From Owenia fusiformis (Eukaryota > Annelida > Polychaeta > Sabellida > Oweniidae), in the NCBI GenBank assembly GCA_903813345.2, contig CAIIXF020000005.1:13765375-13829374 (forward strand): a DNA stretch of 64,000 nt. The letters run 5' to 3'. The position numbers and the translations under genes are program-made. Positions 1-9,534 of the stretch are shown here, in pieces; position 1 is the first letter of the stretch; every line of letters starts with the position of its first letter. The notes under the pieces were generated by a model that saw nothing but the letters and a program-made list of their open reading frames with translations, made no database searches and was not told where the DNA came from.

Positions 1-161
1 AAATAAACTGATTTAATGGAAATGATCTCTTCTACAGTACTTCACCTATTCGCCTCGCTTCTATCGATGCAACTTCCCATCCCTTCAACTCTTCCTCTCG
101 CTCATCCTTGACCGGCAGTATCATTTATCGCACTGTTTATTTTGTTAGTTTGGAGGTATAG
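1..161. other. Intron sequence upstream of the first visible SLC6 exon
   Basis: No open frame here resembles the transmembrane segments expected just upstream in an SLC6 protein. The pyrimidine-containing stretch ending in TATAG at 157-161 can serve as the 3' splice site for the next exon, so this is read as intron. The gene's 5' part lies outside the window. Confidence 0.45.
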
Positions 162-3100
162 AGATGATTGTTACTGGTATAGTGGACCATATACCCCGCA
201 GTAGACCTTACAAAGCTCTGGTACTAATAGGAGTCTGCGTTGTTGGCTTTCTGGCAGGAATTGCTGTAACAACTCCTGTAAGTTGTCTTGAAACTTTTGC
301 AAATTGTCTTAAAATTATGTAGGTTTTCAAAAAATGGTTATTTGTTTAAAATTTAAAATTTGGGATACATGTATGGTACCCGTTCCCCATCATACCAAAC
401 GAGTTCTTAAATCGTTCTATACCGCCCTGAAAAAATCTTAAACTGAGCAATTGTCGGGGTGAAACGTCTGCCCTTAAATACGATGCTAAATCGTTCATCA
501 ACAGAGTATTTAATCATGAGAACCTATTGCAAACTTATCAGTTTTCTCAATAATGTTTTTTTAAAGGGAGGTCTATACGTGATCCAACTTCTCGATGCCA
601 ATGTTCCTATATGGGGACTCATGTTGAACTCTCTACTGACGTGTTTTGCAGTGTCCTGGATATACGGTGACTATTTCTTATTTTTGTATTGAACGTATCG
701 GACGTTCCATTTTGTCACTCAAACGGATTGTTTTCTACCGTCCTTGGCTTAATTTTTCTTCATGAACAGGGAAAACAGGATGTTCTTTAAGGGGAATGCA
801 ATACATGTATCTAACTATGTGAAAATTCGAATATTTGTTTGTTTTTTCATCATTTTTTCAAAATGGTACGTATTTATTACAAGTGCCTGGCCAAAATTGT
901 AGTCACACGTTTTTAAAACAACGTGTACGCGAACGTGTGGAATTATGGTTCTCTGGGGATTCGTCTTCCGCTTCAAAGTATTTATTTGCCCGATTTAGAA
1001 TAGGAATAATGATGATTCAATAATTGTAATTATGTTCCTGAAAATAATTGAGAAGGGACATTATTCCTAATTTGGATCATGTTCACGTTCACGTACGTTC
1101 TCAAAAAAACGTGTAGCTTAACCTTCGTTATACTTCTATTAAGGTACAAATCGATTCCTTCGCGATATTCGAGTGATGATTGGCTGGCCATATACAAAAT
1201 GCGCCTGGATATCATGGAATATATTCTGGTATTTTATGTGGAACTTCCTTTGTCTTGCGGGTATAATAGTAAGTTTAATGAAGACCTACGGATCAATATC
1301 GTAATATAATATAGTTTCACTTTCACTTCGTTCACTTGCTTTGAAGGAATTTTAAGGAGTTTATACCCCCGCCCTTTTTACAGCAAAAACATAATAGATT
1401 ATACATAGTGTGTAATACTATTTAGAGGAAATTCAAAACATAAGAACGTGTCTTTTTCAGTTTATCTTTGTATTCTACATACTAGAGTACGTCCCTTTGA
1501 ATCTGGACAAAGTGTATGTGTATCCTCCGTGGGCACAAGGTATTGGTTGGTTAACTGCCATGGCCCCTGTAGCGTTTATACCAATTGTGGCTATCGCCCA
1601 GTTCTTTCAATTCAAAGGTTCCTTCCTTGAGGTAAGTAATGTCTCAGTGACATTTGATCTCTGGCAACCATAGCGGTCGTAGCTTCTCAAAATCTATGAA
1701 AAATAGCAGCATAAAATATAGGAATGAGCAGTACGATGGAGACTTTCTATGTCGATTTTGTGAAGCTACGGCTGCCGTACTGCTACCGTAGAGCAAATGT
1801 GACTGAGTCTTTTGGGCGGTTTTACCACCATCTTCTGTAATTATTAGCATATCACCTAATGAAGGATGGTCCGTTTCTCAATCGTGACTATCTTACGGTT
1901 TATTCTCATTTACACGCCATATGCATAGTACAAGTTCAACTTTTAGTTGTTTTTTGTATTTCAACATGACGTAATCTAGCCTAAATCAGTTTTACCTGCA
2001 TACAAATGCCTGACTTCCGCCGCGTTGTATGACGAAATAATAAAAGAATTAAAATGACGGATATCGATCAAGATTTATGAAAGAAATAGCTTTTACTTAG
2101 CTAGCATTCGCTGGTATCAACTGCCGGTTGTCGGCTAACGAATTGATTGCTATCTTATGCCAAGCTCATTTAAACATGAATATAGAAGCAGTATAGATCG
2201 TTTTCATATCTAAATGAGTTGGTCATAAAATAGCCATGAAATCGTCAGCCGACAGCCGGCATTTGATACCAGTGAACGCTAGCTCAATTGTCCCGAGAAG
2301 CCATCAATTCTTTTTTCAAATGGTTATTCTAAATTACATAACCAAATGTAAAAGCAACAAAGAACCCTGGATATGTTAAGCGGTTTACTTTGTAAAATTA
2401 ACAACGTAATTGTCGAAGTTTCGTATAAATGGTTATTTACTCAATATGTATGAACAACTGAAGTCAAAATCAAATATTAGAATTGAATGAATGGTCTTCC
2501 GCACGTTGATACATCGATCATCATATTTCATACCTCACAATTCTAAACTATACCCTTGAATCAATTAAAGGTATAAGTGTTATGCAATATACCCGGATGC
2601 CATAGCGATGGTACAAAACGTTACTAACAACAAACAGAGCGTTGCTAATACTTTCGACACATACTTTCTGATCTCTATTCTGCTGAACAAACCTAATACA
2701 GTCGTTATTTGTTTAAATAAATGATTCCAATATAATCTATTAACATTACTTTTGGATTCTTCGAAATGATGATTTAAGAATATGACATGCTTACATTGTA
2801 CTATTGTATAAAATATCAATAAAATCGCTCATTCACTTTTTGAGTTTCGTAATATGACACCACACAAAGATAAATTACGTAAGACTTTTTGACGTAAAAC
2901 GTCACAAATCAGGCGCCATAACAAGGCGTATTAATATTTCATGGGACCAACAAACCAATTGGGAAAAACGTAGCAACAATTTAAACATTTATTATCGATG
3001 GGTATTTGTGTTGTCAAACGTTTGAAGGGTAAAGTGATTATTTTAATGATTTCAGAACCATGTTCAATAATGTATGCTTATAATTACAGAAAATGAAAGC

Positions 3101-3245
3101 GCTGATAAAGCCAACTGCAAAATGGGGACCAAAACTTCCAAGACATCGACAACTTGTGACGTATGTGAAGAATTTTGATCCCGATCCGTATATGAAGACT
3201 AGTGGCAGATCTACAGCCAAAGGACTTGATAACACTACATTTTAA
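162..3245 (+). CDS. SLC6-family Na+/Cl-dependent transporter, C-terminal part (five exons)
   Basis: Exons at 162-277, 567-666, 1144-1268, 1461-1631 and 3090-3245 join in matching phases (the first begins in phase 2; later junctions are phases 0, 1, 0, 0) with AG acceptors and GT donors (GTAAGT three times), giving about 221 residues and a TAA stop at 3243. The protein reads through IVTGIVDHIPRSR, GGLYVIQLLDANVPIWG, SWIYG, IGWPYTKCAW and PPWAQGIGWL. These match the order of the last transmembrane segments of SLC6 neurotransmitter or amino-acid symporters, including the conserved GG(I/L)YV and WIYG motifs. The tail is cytosolic and basic (PTAKWGPKLPRHR). Family members carry amines, GABA, glycine or other amino acids across the plasma membrane using Na+ and Cl- gradients. 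The substrate cannot be told here because TM1, TM3 and TM6 are off the window. The gene is 5'-truncated by the window edge only; nothing is broken. The last intron carries two MITE-like repeats. Confidence 0.85.
1641..1810. mobile_element. Foldback MITE in SLC6 intron
   Basis: The two ends are imperfect inverted repeats: CTCAGTGACATTTGATCT on the left pairs with a reverse-complement CTCAGTCACATTTGCTCT from the right. Inner arms share GCGGTCGTAGCTTC/GGCAGCCGTAGCTTC. It starts about 10 bp after the exon donor at 1632. The block at 60985-61090 shares the GCAAATGTGACTGAG end and the GGCAGCCGTAG core, so this is a dispersed family. No duplication is obvious. Confidence 0.6.
2099..2284. mobile_element. 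Foldback MITE (TGTCGGCT family), copy 1
   Basis: Inverted arms of about 45 bp: CTAGCATTCGCTGGTATCAA on the left against CTAGCGTTCACTGGTATCAA read from the right, then the shared core GTCGGCT. The centre holds CTCATTTAAACATGAATA. The element at 55581-55758 has the same organisation and core, so it is a second copy. No ORF. Confidence 0.7.
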
Positions 3246-3983
3246 CTATTATATGCTCACTTCATGTCTTTGCATATGTAGTTAATAAGTAATATATGTG
3301 ATCATGCATACATACAAAAGTTTTATCGAACTCCCATCAGTGTCTCGATATGTTGGAGATGGCTCTCTGGATGAAATAATATTAACTTTAACATCATTTT
3401 ACGGTGATGGTCAAAGGTCAAGGTCAAATGTTTGACCTTATTTACTCTATCTAAGTACAGTGTAATACAATGGTACCAATTTGAAATTAATCTGAGCAAT
3501 TTGACTTGTTGACCCTTTTGACCTTTTCAGGGTCAGATTCTAAATTCGAAAATTTTGTAATCGGGGAATTTCTTACTTTATACAGTATTTGCAAAAAAGT
3601 TGAATGAACATCATACTTTTCATATTTTGCGCCACTCATGTGTGCCCCACAATATTCAGGTTATGGTAAATTAAATTGAATGCTGTTCCAATGGTGTATA
3701 ATGTTCTACACACATATGGCTTGTATAAATCTGCAAAATGAAATGTTCCACTTTTTGGATCACCCTGTACTATAAACATTTAGTAAAATACAATAAATAT
3801 AAAATGTGTATCCATTACTATTATCAAATACTTAATGTTTAATTGCGATTATTATTCTTTATCAAAATGGAAGTCTAAGTAATCATATTCAAGAAAATAC
3901 GAAAATTTGATAAACTGGAAATACATTGATATACAAAACTATTCAAATGTAATATCGTATTATATAATGTGTCATAATAAATT
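3246..3983. other. SLC6 3' UTR and spacer
   Basis: No credible coding. An AATAAA at 3792-3797 about 550 bp after the stop is a candidate poly(A) signal. The 3405-3540 stretch repeats GGTCAAAGGTCAAGGTCAAA-type words in both orientations, a common low-complexity motif in this genome. Confidence 0.5.
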
Positions 3984-4371
3984 CAGGTAGTAATCAAACA
4001 GCACTCAATCAGCAAAATCCGCACATTCCGGTAAAAAGTCGTGAGATTTTGGAAATTTTTTTGAAAACGAATGCCTTTTCTTGTAAGTTCGTCGACCTAG
4101 CTTATTCTTGTTAGTATATTCAGCTAATGGAATGTGTTTCACATCATCTGTGATTTTTTTACCTGAGACTTGAGGTAAGCTGACGTCAGCCATGTATGAA
4201 TAGGGTAGGTAAATATGTGATTCGACTTAATATATCATAAAACAGGTGGGTTAATTATAGTAAATTGTGATTTAGATGCACTTTTATGACCTACCTGTAC
4301 TTACTCCCAGAGTGCGATTTTTACCCGGATCGTGCGAATTTTGCAAGAAGGTGCTGTTTGATTACTACCTG
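3984..4371. mobile_element. Short terminal-inverted-repeat element (CAGGTAGTAATC ends)
   Basis: A perfect 21-bp inverted repeat begins CAGGTAGTAATC at 3984 and ends GATTACTACCTG at 4371. Subterminal parts also pair imperfectly (AAAATCCGCAC with GTGCGAATTTT). Size 388 bp. The 62-codon frame on the minus strand inside it has no recognisable domain and probably arises by chance. No target duplication is visible, so the superfamily is open. Confidence 0.7.
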
Positions 4372-5147
4372 TGTTAGAAGAATGCGAAAATAGTTTAGTC
4401 GTTGAAATAACAGTAATTGATCGGTTTCTAAATACAGCTGATATTGACATGCGTCAAATATGACGTAATTGAGAGACTGACACACTTAACACAAAATAAA
4501 GTGCAATGACTCATTGGCCATCTCAACGAAATGAACACAAAAATCAATACATAGAATATCGAACCAATGGTCTTGAAGTATTTGATCTAGGAGTGCAAAT
4601 ACTATACCGTAAAATAAACATTATTTTTAATTGAATGTGAACTTTCTGAATTTGCTATACTAACTTACTTATGGGTCAATGTCAATAATGCTGAATCCCT
4701 TTTTCTTGATCACCAATATTATGCAAATGTTTGAGCTTACTTTTTGTTGAGTTGACCCTGGTGTTGTCCTACACATAGGAAAACTTGAACTCGATGGTTG
4801 AGTTGCGCATACGTCAGGAATATAGGCAGCTGTAGATCTAGAATTAACCTATTGGACACTGCACGAACAAAGTATGTATATTTACTTATTTGCTTTTTTA
4901 TTTGCTTTGATTAATGGGGACATCGCCATTTCAATCAATCGTAGGTATACGCGTTTTTCATCATTTGGAGGATCACATTTCAGAATAATATAATTTACAA
5001 TTTGAAGATATTCAAGGATTTATCCAGGTTTGATAGAACAGGGACAAACCTGGAACTTGGACTTGAATTAATTTAAAGTGACACTTGTATAGAATATATA
5101 GTAATCATGAATGGCTTCATTTATGTTAAGGGTGACCTGGAAAAGGT
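4372..5147. other. Spacer and 5' leader of the DUF829 gene
   Basis: No gene is seen. The last 41 bases contain an upstream ATG at 5107 that opens a 21-codon frame (stop 5167-5169) overlapping the DUF829 start codon at 5148 in another frame. This is a possible translational brake if the transcript starts upstream of it. Confidence 0.4.
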
Positions 5148-6122
5148 ATGCTGCGGTTTAGAAACCTAGCGTTCGGTTGGACTAACTGGTTCAGGAGGCA
5201 ACCCACAATAATTCCAAGGGAGGAACGTATCCACATGGATCATTCGAGCCAAAGTCCACATTTGAAGAAAGTGCCGAATACCTGGCACAGGTTTGCCGAA
5301 CAAGTATCTGATAATAGTCTCATAACTAATCCAAGAGTCGAGGTACCACAATACACCGCCCCGCTATGCATTCTGCTGACGTGGATTACGGCAAAACCAC
5401 GCCACGTCGAAAAATACAAACAAATGTACGAATCCCGAGGTGTCAGTGTCAAAGAGGTGAAATTTGGTGTTTGGAACGCAGTGTGGCCGAAAAGTACGAT
5501 ACCCATCGCAGAAACTCTCTTAGAGGATCTTCTTAGCGAGCACAAAGGGCGTCCACTATTGTTTCATGTTTTTTCTGGTGGGCTTTGTACCTTCCAAAGT
5601 GTGGTCCGTTTAGTTCAGCAAAAATCTCGTTACGGCCCTATCCGCGACAATATCTGTGGGCAAGTGTTCGACAGCGTTACAATAGGTGACGCTCAGATAT
5701 ACTCCGAGGGCGTGATACCAGGCATGACATCAAGCCCCATCTTACAACCCATACTTAGATTTATTTACAAATACTACGTCATACTAACATATAAACACAC
5801 ATTAAATTACATGAACAAGGGCGTTAAAATGCTCGAGGCTGACCCATTCCAAGGACCAACATTATTTTATTACTCTAAGAACGACAACGCCATAGATACA
5901 AAAGCACTGGGTGAGTTGATTGATAATTGGAAGGTGATAAAGAATGGAGATTTGCTGGTGAAAATGTGGGAGGACTCGCCACATGTGCAGCATCTTCGCT
6001 ACAATACCGATGACTATATATCGTTCTTTGACAGTTACCTCGCAAAGGTTGTCAAATTCTATGATAAGAAAGTTGGACTAAAACCTTCAACACGGAAGAC
6101 AATTGCCAACCAGTACGAGTAG
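5148..6122 (+). CDS. DUF829 / TMEM53-like alpha/beta-hydrolase fold protein
   Basis: A single uninterrupted 324-residue frame. The segment from about residue 70 follows the DUF829 (TMEM53-like) pattern: strand PLCILLTWITAKPRHVEKY, then a nucleophile-elbow-like HVFSGGLC (Ser143), the Asp-containing YYSKNDNAID (Asp246) and the C-terminal SPHVQHLR (His279). These fit a Ser-Asp-His arrangement in the expected order. The N-terminal 60 residues are basic and could be a targeting or anchoring segment. Family members are poorly characterised; vertebrate TMEM53 is a nuclear-envelope protein, so enzymatic activity should not be assumed. The start at 5148 is the first ATG in this frame; an acceptor-like TTTAG at about 5156-5160 leaves open an upstream exon. 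Length is slightly above the usual 280-300. A possible poly(A) signal AATAAA lies at 6569-6574. Confidence 0.85.
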   Translation: MLRFRNLAFGWTNWFRRQPTIIPREERIHMDHSSQSPHLKKVPNTWHRFAEQVSDNSLITNPRVEVPQYTAPLCILLTWITAKPRHVEKYKQMYESRGVSVKEVKFGVWNAVWPKSTIPIAETLLEDLLSEHKGRPLLFHVFSGGLCTFQSVVRLVQQKSRYGPIRDNICGQVFDSVTIGDAQIYSEGVIPGMTSSPILQPILRFIYKYYVILTYKHTLNYMNKGVKMLEADPFQGPTLFYYSKNDNAIDTKALGELIDNWKVIKNGDLLVKMWEDSPHVQHLRYNTDDYISFFDSYLAKVVKFYDKKVGLKPSTRKTIANQYE

Positions 6123-7278
6123 CTTTGATGATTGGACATGTTCTTAATTATTCATATGCTACACGCTATCTTGGTTCATGCTGTGATTTTGAAACCCTTA
6201 TTTTGATCCTGTGTGGAGATGAATACACGGATTCAACAGACATGGATCAATCATGGCCAAATATGGTCATGAAATATAGAAGAGGGACAGTATTTTACGA
6301 AGGGCTGCTGGTCCGTTACGCCGCTTTCAATATCACGGCTGAATGAGGGTGAAGGTTTGAGCAGCTAGGTAAGCCCAGACTCTTTAGCCAACGCTGTGGT
6401 TTCTATTTTTCACCATTGGCCAAAAGCTTACATTTTGCTCTCTTTGACTATCTTGTTACGGTTGACGGGTTGATACGTGAATGCAGTGTAGGCTCTAAGG
6501 GGCGGTCGGCTGGTTACAAAGTTACTTTTGGTACTGGCTAGATGATTTTTTTTCACTAGGTATAGGAAAATAAAGTTGCAACTGATCCGTAATGTCATTT
6601 TGATCAGCAGGTATCCTTAGAGCTTACACTACGCGGATGGGCCCTAAGCAATGTTTACTTACGGAGTAAGGCAAGATGTCAAATATCTACCTCAATAAAA
6701 ACAATTTACAATAAGTTTATACACCGTTGCTCATATTCTTGGAATAAAGGTCACTTCAAAAAAAATCGGTACTCTTTCTTTGTACTAAATATAACAATTG
6801 CAATCGTTTTAATTAAATTAAGTAATCAAAAATGTTGATTCACTGACACTTGAGAACACTTATCAAAAGTAAATTGGGAAATATTTCAAGCATATGAGCA
6901 GCGGTGTACCATGACGTCATAGTCTAGCTGCAAGACCTTGTGACACCCCCCCCCCCTTCCACTACTTGACTACACACCTTCTCTCTTATGGGGAGGTATT
7001 AGTAGTTGGGGCTCGCTCTTGGCCTTGTAGCTAAGACTAACCGTTACGCAGATGCCGAACTATTGGAAACGATTTGTACATAACTATAAATATTGTAAGT
7101 AGTAATTTTCCAGCCCTGTCAATATAGACAGATAATATTTTATGTGGTTTATTAAGTATAGTTATCCATATTTAAAGAAATTAGATGTACATAAAATGAT
7201 CATTCTATATGGGGTTTAGGACCTCTTCGCTTAGAAGAATATTTTTAAAAATACTGTTTTGATTTTAATTAAGGATTT
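6123..7278. other. 3' UTR and spacer with a small inverted repeat
   Basis: Downstream of the DUF829 stop. The segment of about 6485-6632 has inverted ends (GTGTAGGCTCTAAGG against CCTTAGAGCTTACAC) like a small foldback. A run of about ten C's lies near 6947-6957. No second gene is visible. Confidence 0.4.
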
Positions 7279-7406
7279 AAGCCCTGGACTCATACCACTG
7301 AGGTGTTGTTTCCAAACCTTTGCATGACGGCGCAGCGGGAATGCAAAGTCTAGGAAACAACGCCTGAGTGGAATGAAGCAGCTACAATGCATTGAGTCTT
7401 GGGCTT
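7279..7406. mobile_element. 128-bp foldback hairpin element
   Basis: The whole segment folds on itself. Outer arms AAGCCCTGGACTCAT and ATTGAGTCTTGGGCTT pair, and the inner arms pair almost perfectly: ACTGAGGTGTTGTTTCC with GGAAACAACGCCTGAGT, then CTTTGCATGACG with a GAATGCAAAG side. Most likely a MITE; the central roughly 75-nt stem also has miRNA-precursor-like dimensions. Confidence 0.6.
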
Positions 7407-7971
7407 ATATTCTTTCACACATTTTAATTTTTTCTACAAAATCATCCAAAAGGAACGAATTCACTAGAAGAACACATTTTCAATGAAATTTTTTGCAAGG
7501 GACAAGTTGGTAAGTCATCAAATCCAATGTGAAAAGTCCATTCATTACCGTGACAACTGTTTAACTAGTGACCTTACATGTGTTCCTGATATTTCACACG
7601 CTGTTCATTATGTGAATACTCTGTTCTGATTGGCTGGAATCGGACACACCTTGCCTAGCTATATGTGAATGTGGAATAATACATTGAATATAAACTATAA
7701 AGCATGATTTATTAATAAGATACTATCCGAGTTGAAATAATTGTCCGAGAATTTAAGATGCTTTAGGAAAATGTCAACTATAAATAAATACACATCTTTG
7801 AGAAAATATACACATTGGAGTATATGATAAATAGATCATTTTAAGTAAGTCCAAGATATTGTGATTATCCCTTGACCAATATGATAAATCTGGTCTCGAG
7901 ACCGATCCTCGTGCAGATAAATGTTTTGAGGCCTTGGGCCGCGGGATGTTCACAATATTCCGAAACGCATA
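7407..7971. other. Spacer
   Basis: AT-rich sequence with no supported gene, tandem repeat or element boundary. Confidence 0.4.
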
Positions 7972-7974
7972 TAA

Positions 7975-8250
7975 CCCCCCTATCACACCAAACTAGTTCT
8001 TACCCGTTCTTGCCAGTCCTACGAAAAAGTCGGAAAACGGGCTCAATCTGGCTGTGGTCGGGAAATATGTCTAAAATAATTAGCTACTTCGTTCATAAAC
8101 AGTCTTCAATACGTCCATCTCATTCGCAGTTCGATCAGGTCGCACCACGTCGGTGTGCAACGTCGTGCAACAGCCAGATTGAGCCCGTTTTACAACGTTT
8201 TCGTAGGACTGGCAAGAACGGGTAAGAACTAGTTTGGTGTGATAGAGGGG
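7975..8250. mobile_element. MITE with about 85-bp TIRs and possible TAA duplication
   Basis: The left end CCCCCCTATCACACCAAACT and the inverse of the right end match for about 85 bp (through CCCGTTCTTGCCAGTCCTAC and GGGCTCAATCTGGCTGT). TAA lies immediately outside both ends (7972-7974, 8251-8253). A TAA/TTA duplication is typical of the PIF/Harbinger superfamily, so a non-autonomous Harbinger is a reasonable but unproven call. The apparent ORFs inside run through the repeats. A diverged single end may lie at 385-440 (CCCCATCATACCAAACGAG). Confidence 0.75.
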
Positions 8251-8253
8251 TAA

Positions 8254-8694
8254 GATATACGTGGGCATCGTCAGATATGTCCTCTAAAGGCAAGTCAACC
8301 ACCTCGCCAAAGTATAGTAGAAAATGCAGACGTGTTTTTCAGTTGAAAGAGTAAAAATCATCATATGGAGGTATTATTTTCTCATTCCACACCAGTTTAA
8401 TAATTTTACCTTGCCTTTTTGGATCCTGGCAACGTCCCGTGTAGTCTCTATTTAGTTATAGTCACATGTATTTTTTACTTGTATGCGTTGTAGTTCTTGT
8501 ATTTGTACTTGTATTTGTAACTTAGTTCTTGTATTTGTAAAATCTACGTGTTGTATTTAATTTCTACTAGTCATACATAGCTTTCACCGCGATGTTATTT
8601 CGCAAAAGTTTAAACATTTATATTTGTATATAAAGTTGGAATATTTGTATATTTTTATGTTTGTATCGAATTATATTTGTTTAGATAACAATAA
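8254..8694. other. Spacer with degenerate TTGTATTTGTA repeats
   Basis: From about 8470 to 8680 the word TTGTATTTGTA and close variants recur irregularly, an AT-rich simple-sequence tract. No gene. Confidence 0.4.
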
Positions 8695-8984
8695 TCACTG
8701 TTCCACACCTGGAAGACTCTAACTGCTGTTGGCTTCATTCAAAATGGTTGCCGAAATTCTTTCGTTTTCGAAAAGTGAAGCCGTTTTCTTTAAAATTCTC
8801 TAATATTGAAGGTGTTTTGGCATTCATGTGTGGTTGAATACAACCGGAGTTTTATTAACTTTTGGAATCAAGATTCATCTTAGTTAAGCTGAAATCGGAG
8901 GTTTATCGAAAACGAAAGAATCTCGGCAACCATCTTGAATGAAGCTAACTGCAGTTTGAGTCATCCAGCAGTGGAACACAGTAA
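8695..8984. mobile_element. Foldback MITE (about 290 bp)
   Basis: Arms of about 80 bp: ACTGTTCCACACCTGGAAGA on the left corresponds to ACTGTGTTCCACTGCTGGAT read from the right, continuing through CTTCATTCAA, ATGGTTGCCGA and ATTCTTTCGTTTTCGA. AATAAT occurs next to both ends and may be the target duplication. Confidence 0.7.
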
Positions 8985-9041
8985 TAATGTATGCATTGAT
9001 ATGTATAAGTTGTTCTGATATGTAAAATGTATAAATACAAT

Positions 9042-9301
9042 GGTTGTTCAAAAGGTTTTGCACATCTATATCTAATTATGAAAATAATGAACCAATCTTG
9101 TTCAAAGTTGGTAGGTATGTGCCCTCATCTTATCCCCTTACACTATCAAGGTTTCGTGTATATACTACTCAACATTCTACGGTTGCTATAGTAACCAAGG
9201 TGATGACGCAATGGTCCATTTCATTTTGTAAAAAGAAAACTAGTTTTATATAAGAAACAATCTCTTGAGAAGCTTTCGTGCAAAACTTTTCGAACGACCC
9301 T
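9042..9301. mobile_element. Mariner-like MITE remnant
   Basis: Inverted ends GGTTGTTCAAAAGGTTTTGC and the reverse complement of the right end, GGGTCGTTCGAAAAGTTTTGC, resemble mariner termini. The interior has no intact transposase. The 69-codon frame is not recognisable. Confidence 0.5.
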
Positions 9302-9534
9302 AATATATAACATCAAGTTAAAGGCAGAATAAAATGAAAAAAAAGGCAAGCAACATGAACAGTTGACCAACCAATGTGTGTCTTACAACCTCAAATATAA
9401 TATCTCACAGATATTTTAGCACTTATTAAATGAGTTAATTGAGTATAAGTGAGATCGATAAAGTATTGGTCTATCGAGGAATATGAAGTTCTCAAAGATA
9501 GAGTTAAGAATCCTTAACAGTAAACTATGGACAG
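9302..9534. other. 3' flank of the HtrL-like gene
   Basis: No gene seen and no clear minus-strand poly(A) signal found by eye. Confidence 0.35.

Noticed and set aside
1-160. Upstream SLC6 exon
   Set aside because: All three frames were read; none gives the expected transmembrane sequence joining to 162.
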